DNA of 64,000 nucleotides from Brachybacterium alimentarium (GTDB lineage Bacteria > Actinomycetota > Actinomycetes > Actinomycetales > Dermabacteraceae), in contig NZ_NRGS01000002.1 of NCBI RefSeq assembly GCF_002332425.1, positions 62,001 to 126,000 of the forward strand, written 5' to 3'. The position numbers and the translations under genes are program-made. A model generated the notes under the pieces. It did no database searches, had not been told where the DNA came from, and worked only from the letters and a program-made list of their open reading frames with translations. Positions 7,745-26,993 of the stretch are shown here, in pieces. Position 1 is the first letter of the stretch. Every line of letters starts with the position of its first letter.

Positions 7745-8932
7745 TCACTTGATGATCTTGGTGACGCGGCCGGAGCCCACGGTGCGGCCACCCTCACGGA
7801 TGGCGAAGCCGAGGCCCTCCTCCATGGCGATCGGCTGGATCAGCTCGACCGTCATCTCGGTGTTGTCGCCGGGCATGACCATCTCGGTGCCCTCGGGCAG
7901 CGTGATGACGCCGGTGACGTCGGTGGTCCGGAAGTAGAACTGCGGACGGTAGTTCGAGTAGAACGGGTTGTGACGGCCGCCCTCGTCCTTCGAGAGGATG
8001 TAGACCTGGCCCTCGAAGTTCGTGTGCGGGGTGATGGAGCCCGGCTTCACGACGACCTGGCCGCGCTCGACGTCCTCACGCTTGGTGCCACGAAGCAGCA
8101 GGCCGCAGTTCTCGCCGGCCCAGGCCTCGTCCATCTGCTTGTGGAACATCTCGATGCCGGTGACGATCGTCTTCTGCGGCTCGCGGATGCCGACGATCTC
8201 GACCTCGGAGTTGATCGACAGCTTGCCGCGGTCGACCTTGCCGGTGACGACGGTGCCACGACCCTGGATCGTGAAGACGTCCTCGATCGGCATGAGGAAG
8301 GCCTGGTCCAGGTTGCGGACCGGGTCCGGAATCTTCTCGTCGACGGCTTCCATGAGCTCTTCGACCTTCTTGACCCACTTCTCGTCGCCCTCGAGCGCCT
8401 TGAGTGCGGACACCTGGATGACAGGCGCCTCCTCGTCGAAGCCCTGGGAAGCCAGCATCTCGCGGACCTCCATCTCGACGAGCTCGAGGATCTCCTCGTC
8501 GTCGACCATGTCGGACTTGTTGAGAGCTGCGAGCAGGTACGGAACGCCGACCTGCTTGGCGAGCAGGACGTGCTCACGGGTCTGAGCCATCGGGCCGTCG
8601 GTGGCGGCGACCACGAGGATCGCGCCATCCATCTGAGCGGCGCCGGTGATCATGTTCTTGACGTAGTCAGCGTGACCGGGGGCGTCGACGTGCGCGTAGT
8701 GGCGCTTGTCGGTCTCGTACTCGATGTGCGAGACGTTGATCGTGATGCCGCGCTGCTTCTCCTCGGGCGCGTTATCGATCGTGTCGAAGTCACGCTTCTG
8801 GTTGATCTCCGGGAACCGGTCGTACAGAACCTTGGAGATCGCTGCGCTCAGCGTGGTCTTGCCATGGTCGACGTGACCGATGGTGCCGATGTTGACGTGC
8901 GGCTTGGTCCGCTCGAACTTGGCCTTGGCCAT
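7745..8932 (-). CDS. tuf: Elongation factor Tu
   Basis: The 395-residue GTPase delivers aminoacyl-tRNA to the ribosome. The P-loop GHVDHGKT lies near residue 20, the G3 motif DAPGHADY and the G4 motif NKSD follow, and domains 2 and 3 continue to the conserved end [11 protein letters not shown] strong AGGAGG lies nine bases before the ATG. It is the last gene of rpsL-rpsG-fusA-tuf, 124 bases after fusA, and is followed by a long hairpin terminator. Unlike in many bacteria, the S10 operon does not follow directly. Confidence 0.98.
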   Translation of the reverse strand: MAKAKFERTKPHVNIGTIGHVDHGKTTLSAAISKVLYDRFPEINQKRDFDTIDNAPEEKQRGITINVSHIEYETDKRHYAHVDAPGHADYVKNMITGAAQMDGAILVVAATDGPMAQTREHVLLAKQVGVPYLLAALNKSDMVDDEEILELVEMEVREMLASQGFDEEAPVIQVSALKALEGDEKWVKKVEELMEAVDEKIPDPVRNLDQAFLMPIEDVFTIQGRGTVVTGKVDRGKLSINSEVEIVGIREPQKTIVTGIEMFHKQMDEAWAGENCGLLLRGTKREDVERGQVVVKPGSITPHTNFEGQVYILSKDEGGRHNPFYSNYRPQFYFRTTDVTGVITLPEGTEMVMPGDNTEMTVELIQPIAMEEGLGFAIREGGRTVGSGRVTKIIK

Positions 8933-9056
8933 GATGTTGTCCTCCTAGGACTTCTAATCGTGGTACTTCTGGATCGGGATCGGTGCCCCTCCTGGTGGGA
9001 GGCGGCCCGATGGAAGAGGGGGAGCAGGAGAAGGAGCCTACCTGTTCCCCCTCGTC

Positions 9057-11204
9057 TCACTCGCCCCGGGTCTTCGCGATGATCTCCTCAGCAATGCTGG
9101 AGGGGACCTCCGCGTAGCTGTCGAACTGCATCGTGTACATCGCGCGACCCTGGGTCTTGGACCGCAGGTCGCCGACGTACCCGAACATCTCGGACAGCGG
9201 GACGAGAGCACGGACGATCTTGACCCCGCTCGCGTCCTCCATCGACTGGACCTGCCCGCGTCGCGAGTTCAGGTCGCCGATGACATCTCCCATGTACTCC
9301 TCAGGAGTACGGACCTCGACGTCCATGAGGGGCTCGAGGAGGACCGGCTGCGCCTTGCGCAGGGCCTCCTTGGCCGCCATGGAGCCGGCGATCTTGAACG
9401 CCATCTCCGAGGAGTCGACGTCGTGGAACGCACCGTCGAGCAGCGTGGCCCGGACGTTGACCACCGGGTAGCCGGCGATGATGCCCGACTCGAGGGCGCT
9501 CTGGATGCCCGCGTCCACGCTCGGGATGTACTCGCGCGGGATGCGGCCGCCGGTGACCTTGTTCTCGAACTCGTAGAACACGCCGTCCTCGGCGTCCGTC
9601 AGAGGACCGAAGGTGACCTGGATCTTCGCGAACTGGCCGGAGCCGCCCGTCTGCTTCTTGTGGGTGAAGTCGTACTTCTCCACGACGCGCTTGATCGTCT
9701 CGCGGTAGGCCACCTGGGGCTTGCCGATGTTGGCCTCGACGTTGAACTCGCGACGCATGCGGTCCACGAGGATGTCGAGGTGCAGCTCGCCCATTCCCCT
9801 GATGACGGTCTGCCCGGTCTCCTCGTCGAGCTCCACCTGGAAGGTCGGATCCTCCTTGGCGAGCTTCTGGATGGCCACACCCAGCTTCTCCTGGTCGCCC
9901 TTGGTCTTGGGCTCGATGGCCACGGAGATCACGGGCTCGGGGAAGCTCATGGACTCCAGCTGGATGGGGTTCGCCGGGTCGGCGAGCGTGTCACCCGTCG
10001 TGGTGTCCTTGAGGCCGATGAAGGCGTAGATGTGGCCCGCGAAGGCCTCCTCCACCGGGTTCTCCTTGTTGGAGTGCATCTGGAACAGCTTGCCGACGCG
10101 CTCCTTCTTGCCGGTGGTGGCGTTCAGGATCTGATCGCCCTGCTTCACCTGGCCGGAGTACACGCGCACGTAGGTCAGCGATCCGAAGAACGGATGCGAG
10201 GCGACCTTGAACGCGAGCGCCGAGAAGGGCTCGTCCCAGTCGGGCCTGCGCGTGAGCTCCACGTCCTCGGCATTCGGCTTGTGGCCGACCATCGGGGGGA
10301 CGTCGAGCGGCGAGGGCAGGTAGTCGATGACACCGTTGAGCATGGGCTGGACGCCCTTGTTCTTGAACGCGGTGCCGCAGAAGACCGGGTATGCCTCGGA
10401 GTTCACGGTCATCGAGCGGATGCCGGCCTTGAGCTCGTCGAGGGTGAGATCGCCCTCTTCGAGGTACTTGTCCATGAGCTCCTCGGAGCTCTCGGCCACG
10501 TCCTCGACCAGCTTCGCACGGTACTCGTCGACCGTGTCCTGCAGGTCGGCGGGGATCGGGATCTCGCGCTGCCACTGGCCGAGCGAGGGATCACCCTTCT
10601 TCGAGTTGATCGCGGGCATGTCCTCCTCGAGCTTGTCGGGCCACTCGTAGGCCTTCATCTCGACGAGGTCGACGACGCCGTTGAAGTCATTCTCGGCACC
10701 GATCGGGACCTGCATGACCAGCGGCTTGGCGCCGAGGCGGTCGACGATGGTCTTCACCGTGAAGAAGAAGTCGGCGCCCAGCTTGTCCATCTTGTTGACG
10801 AAGCAGATGCGGGGCACGTCGTACTTGTCGGCCTGACGCCACACGGTCTCCGACTGGGGCTCCACGCCCTCCTTGCCGTCGAACACTGCGACCGCGCCGT
10901 CGAGCACGCGGAGCGAGCGCTCCACCTCGACGGTGAAGTCGACGTGACCGGGCGTGTCGATGATGTTGATCTGGCTGTCATGCCAGTAGCAGGTGGTCGC
11001 GGCGGACGTGATGGTGATGCCGCGCTCCTTCTCCTGCTCCATCCAGTCCATGGTGCCGGCGCCATCATGGGTCTCGCCCATCTTGTAGTTGACGCCGGTG
11101 TAGAAGAGGATGCGCTCGGTGGTCGTGGTTTTACCGGCATCGATGTGGGCCATGATGCCGATGTTGCGGACCTTGTTGAGGTCACTGAGCACTGCAAGTG
11201 CCAC
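9057..11204 (-). CDS. fusA: Elongation factor G
   Basis: This 715-residue translocase has the P-loop [14 protein letters not shown] near the start, the G2/G3 region [11 protein letters not shown] and DTPGHVDF, the [10 protein letters not shown] motif, and the domain IV/V region with GEVPxEYIP-like [14 protein letters not shown]. It drives tRNA-mRNA translocation and, with RRF, ribosome recycling. I chose the GTG at 11204 ([20 protein letters not shown]), which matches family N-termini and has GAAAGG upstream; in-frame codons further upstream lie in the intergenic region. Confidence 0.97.
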   Translation of the reverse strand: MALAVLSDLNKVRNIGIMAHIDAGKTTTTERILFYTGVNYKMGETHDGAGTMDWMEQEKERGITITSAATTCYWHDSQINIIDTPGHVDFTVEVERSLRVLDGAVAVFDGKEGVEPQSETVWRQADKYDVPRICFVNKMDKLGADFFFTVKTIVDRLGAKPLVMQVPIGAENDFNGVVDLVEMKAYEWPDKLEEDMPAINSKKGDPSLGQWQREIPIPADLQDTVDEYRAKLVEDVAESSEELMDKYLEEGDLTLDELKAGIRSMTVNSEAYPVFCGTAFKNKGVQPMLNGVIDYLPSPLDVPPMVGHKPNAEDVELTRRPDWDEPFSALAFKVASHPFFGSLTYVRVYSGQVKQGDQILNATTGKKERVGKLFQMHSNKENPVEEAFAGHIYAFIGLKDTTTGDTLADPANPIQLESMSFPEPVISVAIEPKTKGDQEKLGVAIQKLAKEDPTFQVELDEETGQTVIRGMGELHLDILVDRMRREFNVEANIGKPQVAYRETIKRVVEKYDFTHKKQTGGSGQFAKIQVTFGPLTDAEDGVFYEFENKVTGGRIPREYIPSVDAGIQSALESGIIAGYPVVNVRATLLDGAFHDVDSSEMAFKIAGSMAAKEALRKAQPVLLEPLMDVEVRTPEEYMGDVIGDLNSRRGQVQSMEDASGVKIVRALVPLSEMFGYVGDLRSKTQGRAMYTMQFDSYAEVPSSIAEEIIAKTRGE

Positions 11205-11294
11205 TGGCTTGTGCCTTTCTGGAGAACGGAAGCTGGTCGACGCGCCGGAGGGCGGTCGGTGGGGCCTGCCCGGAGGGGAAGGCCCCACCGGAAC

Positions 11295-11765
11295 TCACCA
11301 GCGGTAGTGCGCGAAGGCCCGGTTGGCCTCGGCCATCTTGTGGGTGTCCTCGCGACGCTTCACAGCGGCACCGAGGCCGTTGGAGGCGTCGAGAATCTCG
11401 TTCATCAGACGCTCGGTCATCGTGTTCTCGCGACGGGCGCGGGAGTAGCTGACCAGCCAGCGCAGCGCCAGGGTGGTGGCGCGGCCGGGCTTGACCTCGA
11501 TCGGGACCTGGTAGGTCGCGCCGCCGACTCGACGGGAGCGGACCTCGAGGCTCGGACGGATGTTGTCCAGGGCCTTCTTCAGGGTGACGACCGGATCCTG
11601 GCCGTTCTTCTCATGGGCGCCCTCGAGCGCGCCGTAGACGATGCCCTCGGCGACGGTCTTCTTGCCGTCGAGGAGGATCTTGTTGATGAGCTGCGTGACG
11701 ATCGGCGAGCCGTAGACGGGGTCGACGACGAGCTGGCGCTTGGGAGCGGGGCCCTTACGAGGCAT
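11295..11765 (-). CDS. rpsG: 30S ribosomal protein uS7 (S7)
   Basis: The 156-residue product [20 protein letters not shown]...RAFAHYRW has family length and signatures ([35 protein letters not shown]). S7 nucleates assembly of the 30S head and contacts the E site. Its ATG shares one base with the rpsL stop (TAATG at 11763-11767), indicating coupled translation. Confidence 0.98.
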   Translation of the reverse strand: MPRKGPAPKRQLVVDPVYGSPIVTQLINKILLDGKKTVAEGIVYGALEGAHEKNGQDPVVTLKKALDNIRPSLEVRSRRVGGATYQVPIEVKPGRATTLALRWLVSYSRARRENTMTERLMNEILDASNGLGAAVKRREDTHKMAEANRAFAHYRW

Positions 11766-12139
11766 TACTTCTTCTCCTTCTTCGCGCCGTAGAGCGAACG
11801 AGCCTGCTTGCGGCCCTTCACCGACTGGGTGTCCAGGGCGCCACGGACGATCTTGTAGCGCACACCGGGGAGGTCCTTCACACGGCCGCCACGGACGAGC
11901 ACGATGGAGTGCTCCTGCAGGTTGTGGCCCTCACCGGGGATGTATGCGGTGACCTCGATGCCCGTCGACAGACGCACGCGAGCGATCTTGCGCAGCGCCG
12001 AGTTCGGCTTCTTGGGGGTCTGGGTGTAGACGCGCGTGCAGACGCCGCGGCGCTGGGGCGAACCCTTGAGCGCAGGCGTGCTGGAGGAGGAGGACCTGGC
12101 GTCCCGCCCCTTGCGCACCAACTGCTGAATAGTAGGCAC
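11765..12139 (-). CDS. rpsL: 30S ribosomal protein uS12 (S12)
   Basis: The 124-residue product has the decoding-centre loops [11 protein letters not shown] and [12 protein letters not shown]. The lysines at the classical streptomycin-resistance positions are wild type, so the ribosome is predicted to be sensitive at this locus. S12 monitors codon-anticodon fit. It is the first gene of the str operon, with a long leader upstream. Confidence 0.98.
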   Translation of the reverse strand: MPTIQQLVRKGRDARSSSSSTPALKGSPQRRGVCTRVYTQTPKKPNSALRKIARVRLSTGIEVTAYIPGEGHNLQEHSIVLVRGGRVKDLPGVRYKIVRGALDTQSVKGRKQARSLYGAKKEKK

Positions 12140-12465
12140 AGCTTCTCTTCCTGTTCAGCCCTCGGAACTGTTCGCCCCGAAGGATCAACTTCTTCGACCG
12201 CTTGCGCGGCCGGCGACCCGAAGCACCGTCCCCATGGCCCGGGGATAGTCGGCGGATCGACCCGCCCGTCAGGTGATGGCACCTGCCGGGCGTCCAGGAG
12301 GACCGTGATCGGTGCCCGCGGAGAGCGGCCGGGCATGGCCGCCTTCTCCGTATTCGGGCACGCCGCGAGGATCCGCTCCTCGCGGGGGACACCCCCCGCA
12401 GGCCCCGAAGGGTTCCGCGGTTCTCGTCCCGGGTCACGACCAGAGGGCACTCCGGACGCACTCGC
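12140..12465 (-). other. Long untranslated leader of the str operon
   Basis: About 320 bases separate the predicted transcription start (near 12459) from rpsL. I see no credible gene on either strand. Several short GC-rich inverted repeats occur, but no known leader family was recognised. Confidence 0.4.
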
Positions 12466-12495
12466 AGTCTACTGACGCCTGTGGTACGCGGTCAA
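12466..12495 (-). promoter_or_regulatory. Promoter of the rpsL-rpsG-fusA-tuf operon
   Basis: On the minus strand TTGACC (12495-12490) and TAGACT (12471-12466) are 18 bases apart, a near-consensus housekeeping promoter and one of the best in the window. Confidence 0.7.
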
Positions 12496-12672
12496 AGCTT
12501 CTTCGGGCATCCGACGCAGATCACATGACGCAGTGCGTCGGACGGCGCGCTCCGGTTTCCCACTCGACGAGCGACGAGCGCGCCGCGGTGATCCGCGACG
12601 CGCTCGTGCACAGTGCAGGATTCTCGCCGGCGGATGCTCCGTGGGGGCACCGCTGCCGAGGAAGGGCTCCGC

Positions 12673-14151
<1,479 letters not shown>

Positions 14152-14333
14152 TTACCCGCCCGTGACTCAGGACGTCCGACAGATCACCCTCGCGGCGTGT
14201 TCGGGCTGTGCTCCGTGGCGGCGGCCACGGTCGTGCGTCACTGTCCGGGCTCACAGGTGGTGCGCGCCCGCTCGGGCATCGGTGCCCGCTCCCCCGTCGG
14301 GCACTGCCAGCGCAGCCGGTCGTCGGGCATGAC

Positions 14334-14367
14334 GAAGGGCGGCCCCACCGGAGTGGGACCGCCCTTC
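14334..14367 (-). terminator. Hairpin terminator after rpoC
   Basis: Arms GAAGGGCGGCCCCAC and GTGGGACCGCCCTTC pair over 15 bases with one mismatch around a four-base loop, 52 bases past the rpoC stop. Confidence 0.85.
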
Positions 14368-14419
14368 ATCGTCCGCTCCCCGCGCCGGCCCTCAGGCCGC
14401 CGCGGGGGCGTTCAGCGAC

Positions 14420-18304
<3,885 letters not shown>

Positions 18305-18415
18305 AGGTGTCCTTCTCTCGATCGGAAGAGTGGTGTCTGAGGGAACGGGGGTCGAGGGCGGGGCTCAGGGAGGGGGACGGCGTCGTGACGTCCCGCTCTC
18401 CCGAGCCCGCGTCCC

Positions 18416-21904
<3,489 letters not shown>

Positions 21905-22031
21905 GGGGGGTCCTTCCACAGGCCGATGACGGAATCCCAGGCGCGGCGAGGCCCGTCAAAAGGGCAGTGGAGCAAGACGATCATGCTGTCAGAACAGCAG
22001 AACCCACGGGCGACGCGCAGCGCAAGGACCG

Positions 22032-22060
22032 AGCATACATAAAATCGCGGATGGACACAA
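22032..22060 (-). promoter_or_regulatory. Proximal promoter of rpoBC
   Basis: On the minus strand TTGTGT (22060-22055) and TATGCT (22037-22032) are 17 bases apart, and the spacer is unusually AT-rich for this genome. The leader to rpoB would be about 120 bases. Confidence 0.65.
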
Positions 22061-22208
22061 GGCTCGCGACGCGAGAGGTCCATCCGCGTCGGCCGCTATA
22101 TGCCTGGCGCGGAAGTTCTGCGGTGCTCCCTGCCTGTCTGGCTCGACCGGCCCTCGCGAGCTCGGCTCAGCGGGACGCATGCGGCAGGAACAGCTCCGTA
22201 CGGCACAC

Positions 22209-22237
22209 AGAATGAAGGGAAATCGTGCTGGAGTCAA
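22209..22237 (-). promoter_or_regulatory. Distal promoter of rpoBC
   Basis: TTGACT (22237-22232) and CATTCT (22214-22209) are 17 bases apart on the minus strand, about 177 bases upstream of the proximal promoter, suggesting dual promoters for rpoBC. Confidence 0.6.
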
Positions 22238-22703
22238 GCAGGAGGGGTCGTTCCCGGGGTGTCGCGGCACGTCGGAGCGCTGACGGCCCGTTCCGCCGAT
22301 CGTCGGTGCGACCGTCCCTCCCCGCCGCTCCTCGCCGCTCCGCGTGGCCCGCGCACTCCCCCGACGGCCAAGCCGCTCGCCCCCACGAGCGCGGGCTGAC
22401 GGCGCAGTGTGACGGCCTGCGCCGTCGTGCCGGGAGCCTCGCGCCGTCGTGTCCTTGCTCACCGGGCCAGGCCGATCCTCAACCGAGCCCCTCAGCGGGA
22501 TCGTCGAGCACACCTCGTGGATCCTGCCCCGCGGACAAGGCGGGGCCCGACGGGACCGGTCGGGCGCAGAGTCACCCGGGGCAGCAGGCGGGCCCTGCCG
22601 ACGGGCACGTCGGGCCAGGGCTGCCGACGGGGGCTGCCGACCGGCACGCCCGACGGGGGCCGCCGACGGACACTCCTGACAGGTGCGGCTCCCGGGCACA
22701 GCA
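22238..22703. other. Gene-free spacer between rplL and rpoB promoters
   Basis: No credible gene is seen. The half nearest rplL (22540-22680) is very GC-rich and carries imperfect direct repeats built around GCCGACGGG. Open frames here lack start signals and family resemblance. Confidence 0.5.
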
Positions 22704-22737
22704 GAAGGGCCGCCCCGCAGATGCGGGACGGCCCTTC
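22704..22737 (-). terminator. Hairpin terminator after rplL
   Basis: Arms GAAGGGCCGCCCCGCA and TGCGGGACGGCCCTTC pair over 16 bases with one mismatch and a two-base loop, 55 bases past rplL. It explains why rpoB needs its own promoters. Confidence 0.85.
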
Positions 22738-22791
22738 AGGAGCAGTGCGACTGCCATCAGGTGCGGCGCTCACGTCAGCGAGCGCCGGAGA

Positions 22792-23178
22792 TCACTTGAC
22801 GGAGACGGTCGCGCCGGCCTCCTCGAGCTTGATCTTGGCAGCCTCGGCGTCGTCCTTCTTGACGGCCTCGAGGACGGCCTTGGGGGCCTCGTCGACGAGC
22901 GCCTTGGCCTCCTTCAGACCGAGGGAGGTGAGGCCGCGCACCTCCTTGATGACGGCGATCTTCGCGGAACCGGCCGACTCGAGGACGACGTCGAACTCGT
23001 CCTTCTCCTCCTCGGCGGGCGCCTCCGCACCGGCGGCGGGGCCGGCGGCGGCAGCGGCCACGGGAGCAGCAGCGGTGACGTCGAAGACGTCCTCGAACTG
23101 CTTCACGAACTCAGAGAGCTCGATGAGCGACATTTCCTTGAAAGCTTCGATGAGCTCGTCGTTGCTGAGCTTCGCCAT
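22792..23178 (-). CDS. rplL: 50S ribosomal protein bL12 (L7/L12)
   Basis: The 128-residue stalk protein has an N-terminal dimerisation domain ([20 protein letters not shown]), an Ala-rich hinge (about 38-56) and the C-terminal factor-binding domain with [20 protein letters not shown]. Multiple copies bind L10 and recruit elongation factors. It follows rplJ at about 150 bases and is closed by a hairpin. Confidence 0.98.
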   Translation of the reverse strand: MAKLSNDELIEAFKEMSLIELSEFVKQFEDVFDVTAAAPVAAAAAGPAAGAEAPAEEEKDEFDVVLESAGSAKIAVIKEVRGLTSLGLKEAKALVDEAPKAVLEAVKKDDAEAAKIKLEEAGATVSVK

Positions 23179-23327
23179 GGTGGCGTTCCTTCCTTTGGGC
23201 GGGACCGGAGTCCCTGCGGTGTGAGGCGGCGCTTACGCGCCAGGTCATGCGGTCCGTGCATCCCGGAGGGGACGGACGGGGATACAGCGCTGGGGCTGAG
23301 GGGACCGAGTCCGAGGACTCAGGCTCC

Positions 23328-23843
23328 TCAGGCGTCCTGCTTCTCGCGCAGTGCGTCCACGGTGCGCGCTGCCTTCGACAGCGGCGCTGCGAACACAGCG
23401 GCGGCCTTGCCCATCGACGCCTTCATGACGCCGGCGGTCTTGGACAGCAGCACCTCGCGGGACTCGAGGTCCGCGAGCTTCTGGACGTCCTCCTTCGAGA
23501 GCGCATTGCCCTCGAAGTAGCCGGACTTGATCACGAGCTGCTCGTGAGTCTTGGCGAAGTCACGCAGAGCCTTTGCAGGCGCAACCGGCTCACCCTTGAT
23601 GAACGCGATAGCGGTCGGACCGCTGAGCGTGCCATCCAGAGCGGTGATGCCGGCCTCGCGGGCAGCGATCTCCGTGAGCGTGTTCTTCACCACGGCGTAG
23701 GTCGTCTCGGAACCCAGGGAGCGACGAAGCTCCTTGAGGTCCCCCACGCTGAGACCGCGATATTCGGTGATGACGGCGGCATCGGACTCGCGGAACAGAT
23801 CCGCGATCTCCGAGACGGCATCCACCTTTTCGGGGTTCGCCAT
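23328..23843 (-). CDS. rplJ: 50S ribosomal protein uL10 (L10)
   Basis: The 171-residue product (MANPEKVDAVSEIADLFRES, EYRGLSVGDLKELRRSL, VVKNTL) is a normal L10 that anchors the L12 stalk. A strong GGAGG precedes the ATG at 23843; the open frame upstream is the regulatory leader, not coding sequence. In bacteria the L10-L12 complex represses its own mRNA through that leader. Confidence 0.97.
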   Translation of the reverse strand: MANPEKVDAVSEIADLFRESDAAVITEYRGLSVGDLKELRRSLGSETTYAVVKNTLTEIAAREAGITALDGTLSGPTAIAFIKGEPVAPAKALRDFAKTHEQLVIKSGYFEGNALSKEDVQKLADLESREVLLSKTAGVMKASMGKAAAVFAAPLSKAARTVDALREKQDA

Positions 23844-24095
23844 GGCCCTCCTTCCAGAGGTCTCTCGCCACCGGGTGAAGAAGTCCAGGAACAGGAAAGG
23901 CCTCGACACGCAAGTGTCGAGGCCTCGAACGCACTGTTCACCCACGCCACGAGGGCGCCGGCCGGAGCCGGACGGGCGACCATGCGAAAGTCGCTTCTTC
24001 ACCTGCGCAGGCCATCCCATGGGATCTCTTCGGTCGTCCTCGAGGTCGAGCACGACAACCGGCGGTCTTCGGTATCTCCAGCGTAGACCAGAGGG
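23844..24095 (-). ncRNA. L10 leader (autoregulatory RNA) of rplJ-rplL
   Basis: The 250-base leader contains the segment GCCTGCGCAGGTGA (about 24012-23999) that I associate with actinobacterial L10 leaders and, nearer the gene, a perfect 12-bp hairpin (23898-23925) followed by TTTCC. A segment GAGACCTCTGG just before the Shine-Dalgarno sequence could pair alternatively with the hairpin's GAGGCCTC, suggesting attenuation. A -10-like TACGCT lies at about 24087-24082. Family membership was judged by eye. Confidence 0.55.
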
Positions 24096-24218
24096 CACCC
24101 CGACGCCATGCTGAGAGCGGCGGTCTGCGTCACATCCGCGCCCTGCCCGAGCCGACTGCGCGCGTCACCTCCCCCTGTGCGGGGAAGGGCCCCGCACAGC
24201 GGTGCACGGCAGGCACGA

Positions 24219-24255
24219 CGGCGCCCCGCCCACCGTGATGGTGGACGGGGCGCCG
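24219..24255 (-). terminator. Hairpin terminator after rplA
   Basis: Arms CGGCGCCCCGCCCACC and GGTGGACGGGGCGCCG pair over 16 bases with one mismatch, 30 bases past the rplA stop. Confidence 0.85.
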
Positions 24256-24284
24256 AGACGCACCTGAGGAGGTGACGGGCCGGA

Positions 24285-25004
24285 TCAGGCCTCGTCGGTC
24301 TCCTCGAGCAGGTTGCGCGTGCGGTTCACGTCGACCGGGATGCCCGGGCCCATGGTGGTGGACACGGTGATCTTCGAGATGTAGCGGCCCTTGGAAGCGG
24401 ACGGCTTGAGTCGAAGGATCTCGTCCAGCGCGGCGACGTAGTTCTCCACGAGCTGCTGATCGGAGAAGGAGACCTTGCCGACGATGTAGTGCAGGTTGGC
24501 TGCACGGTCGGTGCGGAACTCGATCTTGCCGCCCTTGATGTCGGACACGGCCTTGGCGGTGTCCATCGTGACGGTGCCGGTCTTCGGGTTCGGCATGAGG
24601 CCGCGGGGGCCGAGCACGCGGCCCAGCTTGCCGACCTTGCCCATCAGGTTCGGCGTGGCCACAGCCGCGTCGAAGTCGGTCCAGCCGCCTGCGACCTTGG
24701 CGATGAGCTCGTCGTCGCCGACCTCGTCGGCGCCGGCCTCGAGCGCGGCCTCGGCCTGGGCGCCGGTGGCGAAGACGATCACGCGGGCCGTCTTGCCGGT
24801 GCCGTTGGGCAGGTTGACGGTGCCGCGCACCATCTGATCGGCCTTGCGGGGATCGACGCCGAGACGCATGGCGACCTCGACGGACGCGTCGAACTTGGCG
24901 GGAGAGGTCTTCTGCGCGAGACGGAGAGCGTCCAGCGGCGCGTACGCCCGGCCCTCTTCGATCTTGGCAGCGCCGTCCTTGTAACCCTTGCTACGGAAAC
25001 CCAT
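24285..25004 (-). CDS. rplA: 50S ribosomal protein uL1 (L1)
   Basis: The 239-residue product carries the L1 signature [19 protein letters not shown] and [14 protein letters not shown]1 forms the mobile stalk beside the E site and represses its own operon in many bacteria. It follows rplK by only four bases and is closed by a hairpin terminator. Confidence 0.98.
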   Translation of the reverse strand: MGFRSKGYKDGAAKIEEGRAYAPLDALRLAQKTSPAKFDASVEVAMRLGVDPRKADQMVRGTVNLPNGTGKTARVIVFATGAQAEAALEAGADEVGDDELIAKVAGGWTDFDAAVATPNLMGKVGKLGRVLGPRGLMPNPKTGTVTMDTAKAVSDIKGGKIEFRTDRAANLHYIVGKVSFSDQQLVENYVAALDEILRLKPSASKGRYISKITVSTTMGPGIPVDVNRTRNLLEETDEA

Positions 25005-25008
25005 ATCG

Positions 25009-25440
25009 TCAGCCCTCCACCGTGATGCCCATGGAACGAGCGGTGCCGGCGACGATCTTCGCCGCGGCCTCCATGTCGTTCGCGTTCAGATCAGGCATCT
25101 TGGTCTCCGCGATCTCGCGGACCTGAGCCTGGGTGATCTTGCCGACCTTGTCGGTGTGCGGCGTTGCCGAGCCCTTCTGGAGGCCTGCGGCCTTCTTGAT
25201 GAGCTCAGCGGCCGGCGGGGTCTTGGTGATGAACGTGAACGAGCGATCCTCGTACACGGTGATCTCCACCGGGACGATGTTGCCGCGCTGATCAGCAGTG
25301 CGGTCGTTGTACGCCTTGACGAACTCCATCATGTTCACGCCGGCAGCGCCGAGCGCGGGACCCACGGGCGGCGCAGGTGTGGCCTGGCCGGCCTGGATCT
25401 GGAGCTTGATGACGCTCGCGATCTTCTTCTTGGGAGCCAT
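25009..25440 (-). CDS. rplK: 50S ribosomal protein uL11 (L11)
   Basis: The 143-residue product ([35 protein letters not shown]) is a standard L11, part of the GTPase-associated centre and the binding site of thiopeptide antibiotics and RelA. It precedes rplA and lies about 195 bases after nusG; a hairpin separates the two transcripts. Confidence 0.98.
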   Translation of the reverse strand: MAPKKKIASVIKLQIQAGQATPAPPVGPALGAAGVNMMEFVKAYNDRTADQRGNIVPVEITVYEDRSFTFITKTPPAAELIKKAAGLQKGSATPHTDKVGKITQAQVREIAETKMPDLNANDMEAAAKIVAGTARSMGITVEG

Positions 25441-25596
25441 TGCTCTTCCTCATTCTGTCGTGGTTCGGGCGGAGCTCATCATGCGCTCCTCCCACAGCGG
25501 GACCCCGCTCGCGCGGAACGCGAGGAGGTCCGGTGCGACGTTACCTGCACGCCGCGTCGGCGTCGACCGTGATCACGAGTGATCCTGGTCGTACTC

Positions 25597-25616
25597 CTGC
25601 GGTCGGAGGACCGCAG
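25597..25616 (-). terminator. Short hairpin after nusG
   Basis: CTGCGGTC and GACCGCAG form a perfect 8-bp stem with a four-base loop, 20 bases past the nusG stop. It is weaker than the other terminators here. Confidence 0.5.
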
Positions 25617-25635
25617 TGCCGAGCAGTTCTCGGGG

Positions 25636-26583
25636 TCAGATCTTCGCGACCTGGTCGAAGCCGAGCTCGACCGGGGTCTCGCGACCGAAGATGGAGACCA
25701 GTACCTGCAGCTTCTGCGACTCGGTGTGGATCTCGGAGATCGAGGCCGGCATGGTCTCGAACGGCCCGTCCATGACCGTGACGGATTCGCCGACGTGGAA
25801 GTCGGGCATCTTCTGCGCGGCCGGGGCCTTGGCCGGGGTGCCGCCGCTGGAGCGCTTCTTCTCCGGCAGGCCGACGGACGGCTCGAGCATCGAGTAGATC
25901 TCGTCGAACGTGAGCGGAGTGGGCTCGGTGGCGTTGCCCACGAAGCCGGTCACGCCGGGCGTATCGCGCACGACTCGCCAGGATTCGGTGGTCAGGTCCA
26001 TACGGACCAGCACGTAGCCGGGGATGCGCACTCGGCGGACGATCTTCTTCTGGCCGTTCTTGACCTCGGTCGCGTCCTCCATGGGGACCTGGACCTCGAA
26101 GATGTAGTCCTCCATGTCCTGGGTCTCGGTGCGCGTGGCGAGCTGCGTCTTCACGCGGTTCTCGTGACCGGAGTAGGAGTGGATGACGTACCACTCGCCG
26201 AAGGCCGAGCGCAGGTGGCGCTTGAGCTGGACGAGGGGGTCCTCCTCCTCGTCCTCGGCGGCGGTCTCCTCGGAGGCTTCCTCCGCCTCGCCGGCTTCCG
26301 CGCTGTCGCCCGCATCAGCGGCGTCGGCCTCCGCGCCCTCGGCGACTGCCTCGCCCTCGACGGTCGCGTCGCTCTCGGCGGCCGGCTCACCCTCGGAGGG
26401 CGTCTCGACGGCGGCCTCATCCTCGGTGGGAGCCTCGCCGGCGACGTCCTGGACGTCGGACGTCGTGGGATCCGAGTCCTCGCCCTGGGGCGCGGCGGCC
26501 TCGGACTGGGGGGATGCCGAGAACGACAGGGAGTCGTCGACGTCCTGGTAGGAGTCTTCGGGGGATGAGGTCTGCTCGCTCAT
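25636..26583 (-). CDS. nusG: Transcription termination/antitermination protein NusG, long acidic N-terminus
   Basis: The 315-residue product ends with a normal NusG: NGN domain ([20 protein letters not shown] to about residue 245, with IPGYVLVRM and GVTGFVG) and KOW domain ([17 protein letters not shown]). The first 115 or so residues are an added acidic Glu/Asp/Ala-rich region, longer than in model NusG proteins and probably disordered. NusG binds RNA polymerase and links it to ribosomes or Rho. The ATG at 26583 follows secE by about 75 bases. Confidence 0.96.
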   Translation of the reverse strand: MSEQTSSPEDSYQDVDDSLSFSASPQSEAAAPQGEDSDPTTSDVQDVAGEAPTEDEAAVETPSEGEPAAESDATVEGEAVAEGAEADAADAGDSAEAGEAEEASEETAAEDEEEDPLVQLKRHLRSAFGEWYVIHSYSGHENRVKTQLATRTETQDMEDYIFEVQVPMEDATEVKNGQKKIVRRVRIPGYVLVRMDLTTESWRVVRDTPGVTGFVGNATEPTPLTFDEIYSMLEPSVGLPEKKRSSGGTPAKAPAAQKMPDFHVGESVTVMDGPFETMPASISEIHTESQKLQVLVSIFGRETPVELGFDQVAKI

Positions 26584-26657
26584 CAGCGGGAACCTGCCTT
26601 CCTGACAGCGGTGGGACTGATCGGGCACGGTGCGGCGTACGACGGCGCGGGCCGGAC

Positions 26658-26960
26658 TCAGAGTCCCGCGCTGGGATCCGAGAAGGCGATCCGGGACAAC
26701 CAGCTGAATGCTGCGTCGAGGCCGAAGATCATCAGGATCATCGCCACGACGAATGCGAGGACCGTGATCGTGTAGACGACCAGGTCCCTGCGGGTCGGGA
26801 CGACAACCTTCCGGAGCTCGGCGATGACCTGACGGACGAACAGACCGATAGCCACGAACGGGTTGCGGGACCTGTGGCCCGCCGCGTCGGCGCCGGTGGG
26901 CGTCGACGGCGCGTTCTGACTGGAATTCACGTCTGAGCTGTCCGATCTCGTCGAGGTCAT
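26658..26960 (-). CDS. secE: Preprotein translocase subunit SecE
   Basis: The roughly 100-residue product has a hydrophilic N-terminal region, the conserved amphipathic stretch [20 protein letters not shown], and one transmembrane helix ([20 protein letters not shown]). SecE clamps the SecY channel. The ATG at 26960 is preferred; another in-frame ATG lies two codons upstream and neither has a strong Shine-Dalgarno sequence. The order tRNA-Trp, secE, nusG is classical. Confidence 0.93.
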   Translation of the reverse strand: MTSTRSDSSDVNSSQNAPSTPTGADAAGHRSRNPFVAIGLFVRQVIAELRKVVVPTRRDLVVYTITVLAFVVAMILMIFGLDAAFSWLSRIAFSDPSAGL

Positions 26961-26993
26961 CCGCATCCGACCGGGTGAACCCGGTCGGACCGG

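Noticed and set aside
9423-11792. A 789-codon plus-strand open frame opposite fusA and rpsG
   Set aside because: It is antisense to two certain genes and shows the composition of a mirrored reading frame, rich in Val, Leu, Asp, Arg and His without domains.
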